Assembly: GCF_019649055.1 (NCBI RefSeq)
Contig: NW_026570310.1
Coordinates: 310,001 to 374,000 of the forward strand
Source of the DNA: Paramacrobiotus metropolitanus
Lineage: Eukaryota > Tardigrada > Eutardigrada > Parachela > Macrobiotidae
Reading direction: 5' to 3'
Length of the DNA: 64,000 nt
The first letter of the stretch is position 1. Every line of letters starts with the position of its first letter. Below are positions 21,420 through 32,231 of the stretch, piece by piece. A program made the position numbers and the translations under genes. The notes beneath the pieces are model-generated. The model searched no databases and was not told the origin of the DNA. It saw nothing but the letters and a program-made list of their open reading frames with translations.

Positions 21420-23570
21420 TACTGCCATGAGGGGCGCCCCTGCGCCAGGGGCAGTACTGACCGCTGGCTACTACTGCCAACGCGGTGCTGTGTCTGACCC
21501 ATGGCCTGTACTCGGCAGCTATCCTCTTCGGAGTGCAATCCGAAGCGATAGCGCCGCCATGCATACTTAATATTGGTTAAGTACTGCATGGGTAACACAT
21601 CCGGGTGCTGTTGCCTAGTAGCGCACTGTGTGTATAACTTCAGTCAATAGAGTGTGCTGCCAAGAAAAACAACACTTCAGTTAAACACGGCGTGCTCATA
21701 CCGCATTCAGCACTTTCAGTGCAACGGTTTGCCGATAGTTCTTCACCGATTGCACTAATAAATCATCCAGCTCCTTCTAAGGTTTGATTTATTGCTTTTA
21801 ATTTGAAATCTCCGATATTGTTGCGCCATTTGTGGATGTTATGAGCCTTTTGAATGCGCGGATCAATGCGGGTTGGCATACAGCTTTAGCAGGTAAGTAC
21901 TCTGCACTGTTCTCGTATGTAAATTGGTTGCAGGATTGTGTTTCGTTGGTTCGGGATTATTTTATGCTGTGCAGTGTAAAATAATTTAATAATATTATGA
22001 TTTACAGATTGTGCTGCTGTCGTTGGACGTTTATACGATACCCTGGGTTCCCTTCAGGCTGCGGTTCTGCAATGTCAACTTCCAAGTAGATGAGGAAATT
22101 ACTAGTGGATTAAATACAGTAAAAAAAATTTAAATCGTGCCTTGTAATTAAAATAAAATATATTTGATGTGCTTTCTGAGTCTTTCCGCTGAAAAGTGTT
22201 TGTCTGTGGATATTTTTAGTATGAAAAAATATTAAAAAACAGTATTAGGGTGAGTTTTGCGTTTTGTTTTTTAAAATATATTTGAAGTATTTTATTGTTA
22301 CGTACTACAGTACTGTCGTATACTTTCACTGTACAGTTTGTTGTATACGCAATACGTAGCTGGCCTCTTCGAATTACAATCCAAAGTGGCCAACTGCTAG
22401 CTGAAATAATTATGTAATTATTGTACTGTGTATTCGGTAATACTGAACAGTACAGCAGTGCACCGTTACACTCATCGGATTGCAATCCCAAGAAGTAAAG
22501 TAACTGCGTATTTCTCCAACCCGCCTTAGCTGCAGCTAGCCACTTCGGATTGCAATCCGATGAGTGTAGCGGCGCACTGCTGTACTGTTCAGTATTACCG
22601 TATACACAGTACAGTAATGAGATATTTCGGCCAGCAGCTAGCCACTTTGGATTGTAATCCGAAGAGGCTAGCTACGTACTGCGTATACGGCAGTACTGTA
22701 TGGCTAAGCAGTACGTAGCCGTAGTGAAAATGGCGGTTTGTCTCTTTGGTTAGATAGCCTCTTCGGATTGCAATCCGAAGAGGGCAGCTACGTACTGCTA
22801 TGCTGTACCGTATTGTCGTATGCGCAGTACACTAATTACGTATTTGCGCTAGGTGCAGCTAGCCACTTCGGATTGCATGTTATGCCTACGTACTGCTGTA
22901 CCGTGCATTACTGCCGTATACGCAGTACGTGGCTGGCCTCTTCGGATTGCAATCCGAAGTGGCTAACTGCAGCTAGCGCAAATACGTAATCAGTGTACTG
23001 CGCATACGACAATACGGTACAGCATAGCAGTACGTAGCCGCCCTCTTCGGATTGTAATCCGGAGAGACTAGCTATACGAACTTCTGAAGAGACTGACCGA
23101 TTTTCACGACGGTTACGTACTGCTTAGCCATACAGTATTGCCGTATGCGCAGTACAATAATTAAGTATTTGCGCTAGCTGCAGTTAGCCACTTCGGACTG
23201 CGATCCGAAGAGGCTAGCTAAGTACTGCGTATACGGCAATACTGTATGGCTAAGCAGTACGTAGCCGTAGTGAAAATTACGGTTTGTCTCTTTGGATAAC
23301 TAGCCTCTTCGGATTGCAATCCGAAGTGGGCAGCTGCTGTTCGCAGGGTAACCGAAATACGTATTTAATGTACTGCGTATACGGCAATACGGTGCTGGAT
23401 ACCAGTACATAGCTGACATCTTCGGACTGCAGTGCGCAGAGGCTAGCTATCCAAAGAGAAAACCACCCATTTTCACTACGAATGCGTATGAAATACCGTG
23501 CAGTACTGTCGTGTACGCAGTACGTAGCTAGCCTCTTCGTATGGCAATCTGAAGAAGCTGGCATCCGGCG
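21420..23570. repeat. Palindrome array: CTTCGGATTGCAATCCGAAG family
   Basis: The perfect 20-base palindrome CTTCGGATTGCAATCCGAAG occurs at 22761-22780 (part of a 26-base palindrome, 22758-22783), at 22940-22959 and at 23307-23326. At least eight degenerate versions occur from about 21525 to 23550. Between them a second motif, GTACTGCGTATACGGCAATA, appears in both orientations together with AGCTAGCC blocks. The ordering alternates direct and inverted, with palindrome centres roughly 90-130 bases apart. No gene is encoded. It could be nested foldback elements, a satellite or a replication/recombination hotspot. Confidence 0.9.
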
Positions 23571-23810
23571 CATCGAGTGCCGCGCTTAACATTATTGCAT
23601 TTTGGATGCATTAATGTAACCGCTTTTAAAATTAATATTATTATCAGTAATGGTATTGTTAAAATTAAATAATTGTTTGTTGAGTAGCTAAGCCAGATAA
23701 AATTCCGCACTCTCACGCATATTAAAAATATTGGTTTTCATGATTGTCAGGCAATTATTTCTTATTGTGAATATCATGGTGATGAAGGTTTGTCTTTTTT
23801 TACCTTACAG

Positions 23811-24048
23811 AAGCAGTCACTGAATCATCCTACCAACAGCCTGGCCGCGACCGCTTCCCATCACCAGCAGATAACGCTCCAGCCTCCGTGTCTAAGCCGG
23901 CGCCAGCCATTTTCTTCTTCAGCGGATTCCCACCTGGAACTGCTACTCGGTTCGGTGTTATCTAACTCGAGCCGAAAGCAACATCCGCAGTTAGTTCTGG
24001 TGTTACCTTCGGGAAACTCGGAGCCACTGTGGGCCTTGTGCGGGTAAT
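23811..24048 (+). other. Possible Ser/Gln/Pro-rich terminal exon
   Basis: A good splice acceptor, TTTTTTTACCTTACAG, ends at about 23810 and is followed by a frame rich in Ser, Gln, Pro and His, ending TAG or TAA depending on frame. Two of the three frames stay open for more than 60 codons, so the reading frame cannot be fixed. It may be the last exon of a host gene whose other exons I do not see. Confidence 0.25.
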
Positions 24049-24747
24049 TCGTACTCGAGCAAGTAAAACTAGGAGGTAAGCAGAATGCCAGTTGTAATGC
24101 GCGTCTGGATCGCGTCTGTGCTGTGTAGTTCTTGTTAATCTATCGTCGGACTAGCTGGAAATAACAAACCGATCGCGAATTTTTATTGCATAAGGATATA
24201 TTTGCATATGTATTAATGATTTATTTATTCGCGCAAGTGTTACACGTCACAGTAAAGCACATGAATTTTACACGTTATATTTTTTACTGCTTTAACATAA
24301 TTGGTAAATTCAAATAGATTGGGTTTAGAGGTTGCTAGCGGTATTTCAAAGCTACTTCGCTGTAGAAATCGACTAGAAATTATGCTGCTTCAATAAACTA
24401 AATGTTCTAAGAGTTGCTTATTTTTTTATTTTTTTTGTTTTTAAAAGAAACCAGAGCGCAATTAACAATGATTAGAATCTGGAACGGCGCATCTGATTTT
24501 AAGTTTGTGCAGGATCAGAGGAACGGTAAACCTAGAAAATTAGCCAGGCGCGTGAGTCAAGGTAGTGTAGAATTTTATGTAATTTATAGATAGAGTGGAC
24601 TTGGAAGAAAGAGAGATAGAGAGAAAGAAGGAGAGGGCGCACTACCAGTTTACCAAATTTCAAATAGAATTTCTGTAGATGTGTATATGTACATAAGCGT
24701 GTATGCATGTGCGCTTACCATTCACCGGTAGGAGTTTGCACGGCGCC
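24049..24747. other. AT-rich gap with a purine tract
   Basis: No gene is seen. A GA-rich stretch (AAGAAAGAGAGATAGAGAGA and more) lies at 24605-24640, about 110 bases upstream of the SGNH-like ORF start. It could be a promoter-proximal GAGA-type element or a simple microsatellite. Confidence 0.45.
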
Positions 24748-25878
24748 ATGGATTCACTACGCCATCCTATCCTCCCTGCTTCCGACTTTCCACCGCACTT
24801 CTACGTTCTGCGAAAGAATCCCGATTCGAATGTGGACATTGTGGGCACCCTGATGTTCGCTAACGTGCTGATCTTTGGCGACTCGGAGCTGCGCGAGGTC
24901 GGCTTCTGCGCAGCCATCGATCCGGATTCATCATCAGAGCCCGGCTACCGTGCTCCCGGCACTGTTCCCGGCCGTGCTTTCATCAGCACCAACTGCCGTA
25001 GCACATACATGCATAGCATTTCGGGGGCCAAGATGCAGCGGATTCTGCTGGCGCTGTCCGAGGCGCTTTGGCGCGAATATTATCCCCATATTGCCAAGCC
25101 GGACTTCCGTCGTGGCTTTCCACGCCGTTCCCGCAATGTCCCCAAGAAGCGTCTGGTCCTGATGGGAGGCACCAACGATTTGGACCTGTTTTGGCATCAC
25201 GGTGGTCACATGGGGCAGATCGATGGGCGCGTCAACGAGGTCATTAAGACTCTCCGGGACTTTCGGCACGATCTGGAGGAATGGTTCTGCCAGATTCACG
25301 TCGTTAGCGTCCCTCACTTCCGGGATTATAAAAGCGGGAAAATCGGTCCGGAGAGGCGCAATCTCCACACCTGTACGGCGGCTGTGAACAGCCTTAACAA
25401 GAAGCTGCTGAATTACTGCTGCGAGCGCAGATTTGAATGGGCCTTCGTCCAGCTGCCACATCCTATGAAAATGCGCAACGACGGCGTCCACATCGCCCAC
25501 AAGAATTACCAAGAATTCTACCGTTGTCCGTCGCGATCATTTACGGCTGTGGATGACGTCTTCTGCGAACGCCAGCTTGCCCTGGAAGCTGGAAAGGAGG
25601 CTGCTCGCCAGGAGCAGGAACGGGCGGACAAGAAGCGGGCTGAGGAGGAGGCTGAGCGACAGCGAAAGCGGGATGAAGAGGACGACCAGCGCAAGCGACA
25701 GCGCGACGCGGACGCCAAGCTGCTGTCCGATCAGGAGGCTGATCGAAATCGCGCGCGCAGGCGGAAAGAGCGGCGAGATCGCAAGGAACAGGGGAAGCGC
25801 GAGAAGGCCAAGCAGGCGCTAATGCAGCGGGAACGCGTGGAGGATGCGGACAGGGGTGCGGAAGGAAATCCGCAATAG
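24748..25878 (+). CDS. SGNH/GDSL-hydrolase-like protein with charged coiled-coil tail
   Basis: I chose the ATG at 24748 because its context, GGCGCCATGG, is optimal; an upstream in-frame ATG at 24703 adds 15 residues. The 376-residue protein has the signatures of an SGNH-hydrolase fold in order: IFGDSELRE (nucleophile Ser about 46), LMGGTNDL (Asn about 143) and NDGVHI (Asp 245 and His 248). Residues from about 275 to the end are a highly charged Arg/Glu/Lys coiled coil. The ORF is uninterrupted, has no intron and is clearly GC-richer than its flanks, which suggests arrival by transfer or transposition. SGNH domains are known as accessory ORFs in some retroelements (CR1 ORF1, Ngaro/DIRS), but no RT or recombinase lies beside it. 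A basic frame continues in another register to 26089, so the tail may once have been longer. Confidence 0.7.
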   Translation: MDSLRHPILPASDFPPHFYVLRKNPDSNVDIVGTLMFANVLIFGDSELREVGFCAAIDPDSSSEPGYRAPGTVPGRAFISTNCRSTYMHSISGAKMQRILLALSEALWREYYPHIAKPDFRRGFPRRSRNVPKKRLVLMGGTNDLDLFWHHGGHMGQIDGRVNEVIKTLRDFRHDLEEWFCQIHVVSVPHFRDYKSGKIGPERRNLHTCTAAVNSLNKKLLNYCCERRFEWAFVQLPHPMKMRNDGVHIAHKNYQEFYRCPSRSFTAVDDVFCERQLALEAGKEAARQEQERADKKRAEEEAERQRKRDEEDDQRKRQRDADAKLLSDQEADRNRARRRKERRDRKEQGKREKAKQALMQRERVEDADRGAEGNPQ

Positions 25879-26089
25879 GCGTACCCACGAGCACCGCGCA
25901 GAAGATCGGAAGAATCCGGCCCGAAGAGAGCACTATCGGGCACAGGGGAAGGGACAGAAGGAGCGTTCCTGGAAGAACATACACCAGTTAGTCCCGCTAA
26001 CGTATCGCTACCAAGTGTCCTCTCAGAAGAAGAATTCGCGGTACGCGCTGGCAGCAGTATTGTGTATCGGGCAGTGCATAGCTAATTAA

Positions 26090-26731
26090 ACGGAAAATTT
26101 TACTACAGGCTCCTGATAAATTATTCATCGACGAAGTCGGCGCCTTGTTTACTGAAAGGCTGTTGAACTATTGTAAACATGAACTATGGAATAAAAATTA
26201 CATCAATACGGTAGTTGAGCCTTCCCTTGGGAAATACAGCCCGGAATCCAGATAAAAACTGCTCAAAAGAAGCGGCCAAGTTGCCGGTTGCCTGTAGACT
26301 TCTTAACGGTCGTCTGACGGATTATAAAACAGGAATGTTGAAGTGTCTTACAAAACAAAGTTCTATCTTGCTGTTAATGCGTTCTTGTATTCAAAAACAT
26401 CACCGGGTTTGTGAGTTGCATTATCAAAACTTCTGCTGGTCTGCACCAATAACCACCAATCATTTTCCGAAAGGGGAGCAATCTTTTACTGTTAATTTTA
26501 TTGCTAAAGATCATATACTTGTGTTCGTCGTTGAACGGGTACTAACGATTGTGTTTTATACTTTGTTAAAATTTGGCGAATGCGCTTAATGTGTGCGGAC
26601 GAGTGCTCTCAAGCGAAACGGAATATTTACCAATAATTTATTCTTTATTTTAGTCCCCTCTTATTCCTTATTATCCTTACCGCCATTATCATTATTATCT
26701 TTTCTTACGGAGTGATGTCACAGTCCATCAA
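26090..26731. other. No gene recognised
   Basis: A 124-codon plus-strand frame (26215-26589) is open but starts on a non-ATG codon. It has neither a motif nor a protein-like pattern that I can defend. Confidence 0.4.
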
Positions 26732-26887
26732 TAGTGCATTAGCGCTGCAACTTGTATGTGTACAAATCACGCATACATACATACAACTAAGACGTTTTCG
26801 CAATTGCCATTGCCCGGCCTACTTTTGCCTACTTGTATAGATGTATGCGTGATTTGTACACATACAAGTAAGAAACGCAAATGCACT
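26732..26887. mobile_element. Short MITE/foldback hairpin
   Basis: ACTTGTATGTGTACAAATCA and the bases after it (26750-26778) pair perfectly with ATGTATGCGTGATTTGTACA and the bases after it (about 26841-26869). The pairing resumes outside a short mismatch with AGTGCATT...GCG against CGC.AATGCACT. The loop is about 60 bases. There is no coding capacity. It looks like a non-autonomous inverted-repeat element of about 155 bp. Confidence 0.8.
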
Positions 26888-27706
26888 AATACAATTCGTT
26901 TAACAATAAGTTCAACAAATTTACCTGGGATCGGCTGTCATTGCCGAACTCAGCAACACCAAAAATTGGCCGCGCTTCTGCAACCTACTCGCCATTAGTA
27001 AATCATGAAACGAAATGAGACGAGCCAATTATCACCATATATGGAATAAAATCACTCCAAAGAGTACAGAGAATCGATGTTCGGATGGTCAGAGAGAATA
27101 GATAAGTGGGTGATTCTTCTCCCGTTCTTCCTCTTCAGTACGGATAGCAAATTGCTGGGATCGAATGTATAGCTTTTATTTACGCAGACCTGTTGCACAG
27201 GACCAACGGTCATGAAGATAAATAAAAAAACCGCATATGTCATTCATGGCATGTTGTCCCATCAGCACGATGGAGTGATTCAGATTCCACATTCCCATAA
27301 AACATTCATAATGCAAAATGTAGATTGAAGAACGCAGTCATAACACAGACTGTAGAATGTTCTTTGATGACGGACACTCTCGTATACAGAGCGGCGTAGG
27401 TGGACTTTGCGACTAAAAAAAGGAAGATCGACCATTCGTGAATGTGACCGACAGTCGTATATTGCGGCAGCAATTACGGATACATATGTACGAGAGCTCG
27501 TAATACGCTGCAAAGAGCAAATGTGCTACAATTAAACGACAGATGTAGATCCAACGGACGACATTGACAAAGAGGCGAAAGTGAATCAAGTGGATGTTCT
27601 GCAGCATTCGATTGCCGCTACTGCGATACGATATCCGTCGTGTTGCCGTATCGTTGTCAGTTCCCGCTCATGAGCGTCACATTGTCGGTGTCCGTTTCGA
27701 AGACCT
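26888..27706. other. No gene recognised
   Basis: Short frames on both strands only. Minus-strand frames of 60-77 codons at 27052-27607 overlap each other and carry no motif. Confidence 0.4.
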
Positions 27707-27709
27707 ATT

Positions 27710-28232
27710 GTGGATACGGCATTGAAACTAAGACTTGCCAAGACGACCGCTGATGAAACCAGCTGGATCCTTACCGGCTTCGTTGACAAAGTTTCGTTAG
27801 CCGGACGCCAAATGAGCGATGCTCTATTGGAAGAAACCGGCGAAGATGCACTGCGCATTTTTATTACTGATGGTAAATATTTAAATAAGTTATACATTTT
27901 CTCCTATTTGCTACATTGTCTTCAGTCTAACTTTGATGCTATAATTAGAGATGTGCAGCGAGTGGCAATTGCCGTCAAGAGGAAGTATTCTCATCTTATG
28001 GTAAGAACTATATGTAGCAGAGAAATCACTAAGCAAGTTAGATGCCGATATTAGCTGTAATAATGAATGAATTATGTTACGATTCTCATGTAACAACAGC
28101 CAGGATTGTTTAATTCACTTTACACATAACTAAAGGGATTTTTAATTGTTCTAGGTTGACTTATATGTGAACTGTACGGATGATGATGAAAATGCGCTTT
28201 GGCAGAGGTTCATTTTAAACACGAACCCATGA
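27710..28232 (+). pseudogene. Unknown spliced gene fragment with a phase-0 intron
   Basis: The frame open from about 27674 reads an acidic-helical segment (SLAGRQMSDALLEETGEDAL) and reaches RVAIAVKRKYSHLM at 28000. A clear donor GTAAGAACT at 28001 and acceptor TTGTTCTAG ending at 28154 define a 154-base intron. Splicing keeps phase 0 and adds VDLYVNCTDDDENALWQRF before a stop at 28230-28232. A second possible intron (GTAAATATT to TTCAG, about 27873-27925) would break the frame, so it may be read through. The family is not recognised. The next block (28311-28971) may belong to the same gene. Confidence 0.4.
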
Positions 28233-28310
28233 AAATCTCCAGCAGACGGGTTATCCGCTGTTTTGCGAAATGCGACGGATGCGGAAGACAGCCATGAATT
28301 TGCCGGCTGA

Positions 28311-28971
28311 ATACAACGTGTTTGCGCCGAATCATGGTTTGACCGAAGCACGGGACATACCGGCTAACATTGGCATGCTTGATCCCGATATTAACCGTCA
28401 TGAATATCGGCCATTACGTCTGGACAACCCGACACGAACGTGGATTCACGTCTAGATGGCGTCGTACTTCTCTTCTTTGAAACTCGATATTCTCTCGGAT
28501 AATCTGGTTAAACCCCATCAGGAGGATCAGAAGAAAAATATGAAACGTGCATTGAATTCCTTGCTAGAATCAGCATTGTTCACCAGTGATCAGCAACCGT
28601 TGTGGGACGAAGTTTGGCGGCTGGTTAATACATACGACCAGACCGCGTGCCTCGGCTTGCGTGGGTCAAACCTAACTGCCAGTGAAGATTTTAACGTATT
28701 ATTAGGACCCCGGAAGCTAAGGAGTATTTACGGAAAACGCCTTACTGCACTGGGGTATAATAACGTTGACCCGATCGCCACATGGCCGTGGACACGAGGA
28801 CAAAAAGTGCTGGAGTTCATTGTAAAACGAAAAATTAGTGTGCATGATGCGTTTTGTAACGGTACCGCTTTGGTGAGTTTCCTGCTGCTGTTGGTCATTT
28901 TTTCCTACGCAACGTATCTGACACCAGTCGGTTGTTTATATAGGCACGGGGACTGCCAAAAGAAGCAGTGA
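28311..28971 (+). pseudogene. Unknown protein with C-terminal membrane segment, split by TAG
   Basis: A frame from ATG at about 28297 reads NHGLTEARDIPANIGMLDPD and ends at a TAG at 28453-28455, directly followed in frame by the ATG of a 171-codon frame (28456-28971). The two are contiguous apart from that stop. The second part is helical, contains WPWTRGQKVLEFIVKRKISV, then a hydrophobic run, ALVSFLLLLVIFSYATYL, and a short Cys-containing tail. Such a single C-terminal anchor would fit a membrane protein. It could be a host protein or a gene of the nearby Polinton-like element; I do not recognise it. Confidence 0.35.
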
Positions 28972-29169
28972 CTGAGAAAAAGAAACGTGATGGACATCAA
29001 GAGCCGGATGAATATGCTACACTTGGCTAGGATCATCAGCACACTGAAACTGGCGATACCACTGATACTGGCTTACCCCCGCCCGTCGCGTTGGGGTCCA
29101 GCGCATGATCTTTATATGCGTGGATCCGCATTTCAAGCCCCGTAGTGTAGTGTTCTCGTTACCCTTTGG

Positions 29170-30600
29170 ATGTCGGGTCTTTGTTCGAGTCGCACAGGAC
29201 AGTCAGCCAGACAACGATGTGCACTGAAGTTGTTGATAGTAAAAATGAAAGACGCTTCCACTGCGGATGCGGATTCGCAGCAGCGCGCTCTAACGGATTA
29301 TTTACAGGCATTCACAGGAACGCTTTCTCCGGTTAATGTCTATCGTAACGGTAAGTGCCCGTGCTGTTTTACACAGAGCACTGTGATCATGTCAGTCTAC
29401 TTAATAACCCAGAAATTCTTTTCTCAAGATAATGAACGAGGATGTGATAAGATACCCAGGATGTAGGTTTTGCAGATGCGGATGATGTGTTCATCAACAG
29501 TGTTCCCTATAATGTATTATCGGAAATTCTACAGCAGCCGGATGTGGTGTCTTGTCTGCGGATGCAACGGTATTCGCAAATTTGGCAAAGTCTAGTAGCT
29601 GGTTCTTTGTACATGAATAATCTGTTGTCTTTGTATTTAGCGTTTGTATCCTGTGGATGGATCTGCTTGTGGTGGATCGCGTTGATAGCCAACATATAGT
29701 GCTGGATTTACGCTGGCGACATCATAGTTCCCTGTCAGACGAGAACGGAGAAGCAGAAGCGTAAATGGACGCTACAGAGTTTGCCTACTTAAATGGACGA
29801 ATGGGGGATGGTACTCGTGTGTTAACACTGTCCCCAATAGTCGCGACAACCTTGTTGTTCGAGTGTGGTTGGTAAAGCTGCGTTTTCGGATAGAGAAATT
29901 TGCCTCCACCTTCTTATCATAAAGCAGGACAGTCCGAGCGTGGCTGCCCCACCATTGACTGCCTGGTTTTCACTCGCACCTTTACTTACAACCGAGTGCG
30001 AGTTTGTTCAGTGCCGTGGTACAACGACCGACGATAAGCAACCATGGAAGCAACTGCTGCCTATCAGTTATGACTTTTCAGCGGCGTTGTAACAATCCGT
30101 GAAAAGGGTGTTGTCGCATGGAGAGGATCAGGTCCTGGGTAGCAAAAAATGTTCGTTTATGCATGGGTTCGGCGTGCCGGCACCCCATGATCCGCTGATT
30201 GTTCCGGCTATGCGCATTGATAGTTGCGGTCTACCTGCCCAGCGCATTCAAGCCTACTTGGCAGCGGCAAATTGTGGGGGCAGAGAATGTCGTGTGAAAT
30301 GTGGAGAATGTCGTTACGGGGAATATCATGCAAGAAACGGAAGCGCTGTACAAGCGTTGGATGGAGCAGTACTAGATCAGTGGCAAGGCGGTACCCGCCT
30401 GCTTCTCCAGTTGTAAGTGCTGCTGTTGTAAAGGTCACATAGACAAAATGTAAACGCTAACAGACCCAATTCTCGCACCTCAGGTATGACACACTGCATC
30501 AGGATGACGACCCAAACAGATTTGAGACAGCAGATCTGCATATACCGAATCTGCCAGCGCTTAGCCGATTGACCATTGCAATCCTAGCCAATTGCTATTA
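29170..30600 (+). pseudogene. F-box/LRR-type gene, decayed copy A
   Basis: An upstream exon ends SPVNVYRN before a donor GTAAGTGCC at about 29352. The acceptor near 29466 keeps phase 1 and leads into DDVFINSVPYNVLSEILQQP followed by CLRMQRYSQIWQSL, an F-box (VP..VL.EIL ... W). After this the frames shift; a piece near 29660-29760 reads LWMDLLVVDRVDSQHIVLDL. A last exon at about 30485-30600, after CGCACCTCAG, reads LHIPNLPALSRLTIAILANC, leucine-rich-repeat-like, and ends TAA. F-box proteins are SCF ubiquitin ligase substrate adaptors, and the LRRs would bind the target. Related pieces are at 40.2-40.6 and 41.4-42.9 kb. Several frame breaks make this copy dead or badly assembled. Confidence 0.5.
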
Positions 30601-31770
30601 AAAAAATATGCGGTACTCACTCCAGTCGCTGTGTTTGTATTGGCCCCTCCAGTTGTTGTATTTGTAAAGGATTCATTTTATTATGAATAGGGGGATGGTA
30701 CTCGAGCGAAATAGTAATTTCGCTCGCAGTCTAATTTTTGCCGTTTTTTTGTGCATCTTTCGGCAATTTTCAGTCAAATAATGGTAGTAGTCTGTTTTCT
30801 TTTGTTCGAATCGTCCCTCTCACGGTTTATCTTGCCCATAAATAATGGTTTGGATTCCGCTCTTACAATTTTACAATTTTTTGTTTTCCATTAAACCTAT
30901 GTACGCCTTTTCCATGTACGCGAATGCTTATAGGATCGGAATTCTTCTGAGACACGCGTCAGTTGTTGTTGCGAATCTTGCCAGAAAAGACATGAGCGGA
31001 AAATAAAGTGTACCGCTGTGTTGAAAGAACATTATTTTGGCGCAACCTAATGTCTATAGTCACCAGGATAGACTGCGATAGTAAAGTACATCCTGTAATT
31101 CCTATGCAATGATTGTTTTAACACGTATTTTCTACCAATACATCCACGCACCCGAAAAACGTTTTCGCACCAGGACGCTATACACAGAATCGTATTCAAG
31201 CATCTAAAGAACATGGTATGCCCTTCCAGTGGCCAGAGGGGGTCAGCAAGAATTTTTCAGCGGAAGTAATCAGGTTCTGAGACTGTCTCCCAACCTACCA
31301 GCAATATGATTCAGGTCAACACTAAACAGTCGTTTGAATAATGTCCCTTCATTTGTAGTGGAATTGTATTCTGAAGCGGTGGAGCGTCTATGCGCGCCAT
31401 ATAAAAATATTGCGGTGTCGCGGAGTGTGAGTTTGTGAGTCGTAGAGTGTGAAGTAGAGTGGCACCGTTAATCCGTTTTAATTTAATGGGATAGTAACAA
31501 AAAAACCCCTTGCGTGGAATATTCGCATTACATTGCATGGGAGCAGGGTGTTAGCATAGTGCCCGGTAGCAGCTACAATTGCGTCCATTATGGCGCAGGT
31601 TTCAGCCAAATCAGCACTGGCTAGGGCTAGGGCCCTTGCAGTAATATAAAGTGTTGGAGAATTCAGAAAGTCCTCGTAAAATTTACAGCAAGGTAGAATT
31701 TGGCGTGGGCGAAGAAGTGCGCTTATTTTCTCCATCTACCTAGGAAGTGTCACAAAAGCGTTTCAGAATA
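30601..31770. other. Gap with possible element remains
   Basis: Mostly AT-rich. A frame of about 45 codons near 31140-31280 (with FAPGRYTQNRIQASKEHG) looks coding-like and sits 5' of the second PolB fossil, in the same relative place as the KKFDPYRRSKRF segment at 17.2 kb. I see no clear similarity between them. A minus-strand 85-codon frame at 31478-31735 is unsupported. Confidence 0.3.
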
Positions 31771-32231
31771 AATATGAACATCGGTTAAGCGGCTTTTGTC
31801 GTTTCTGTTATCGGTCCACGGACATTTGTGCTCCAGAGGATCCTTTATTGGATTGTAAAGACTGTGGACGACGATTTACTAATAAAGATTGTTTCAAGCT
31901 TCATTAGAATCCCCGAAAAACCGGAAGGGGCCTTGCGATGATCTTTTGATCTGCCAAGCATGTAATACGCATCAACACGACAAGAAGGAACGGTGGTGAA
32001 CACTTTTGCGATGAAATGTACTGTGCGCTATGTCGAAAATGGGTGCCTCAATCGACACATGCGTTTTTCATTAAGCCGATGGAACCCAAAAGTTTCTCGG
32101 AAGTGCCGAAACATATCTGTTTTGGCTACGAAACGTACCTTGGAGAAGACAGTGTCCACAAGCCTTGTTTTATAGTGGCACAGTATCCGGATGAATCGAG
32201 TTTAGGTTTCCTTCTGACGGAGTCGCAATGA
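31771..32231 (+). pseudogene. Polinton/Maverick-like DNA polymerase B, N-terminal fossil, copy 2
   Basis: Frame pieces read CRFCYRSTDICAPEDP then LLDCKDCGRRFTNKDCFKLH, then TAG, and after a gap CALCRKWVPQ and HICFGYETYLGEDSVHKPCF, with stop at 32229-32231. This is the same order as the copy at 17.65-18.42 kb: a Cys-pair zinc finger, a second Cys pair before W, then the ETYL...HKP exonuclease block. Here the ExoI aspartate is replaced by Gly (FGYE instead of FDYE), so the exonuclease site is dead. The palm domain is missing. The shared truncation point suggests that both fossils derive from similar partial copies. Confidence 0.65.

Noticed and set aside
21420-23570. CRISPR-like array
   Set aside because: The genome is eukaryotic, units are palindromes of variable spacing and orientation, and there are no unique spacers or cas genes.
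22216-23716. Several ORFs of 60-98 codons in the palindrome array
   Set aside because: They contain repeated translations of the palindrome itself and carry no independent signal.
24934-25984. Minus-strand frames of 147-192 codons opposite the SGNH-like ORF
   Set aside because: High GC and few stops make shadow frames; the plus strand has the ordered catalytic signatures and a perfect start context.
27873-27925. 53-base intron (GTAAATATT to TTCAG)
   Set aside because: Removing it puts a stop in frame at once, while the unspliced frame stays open.
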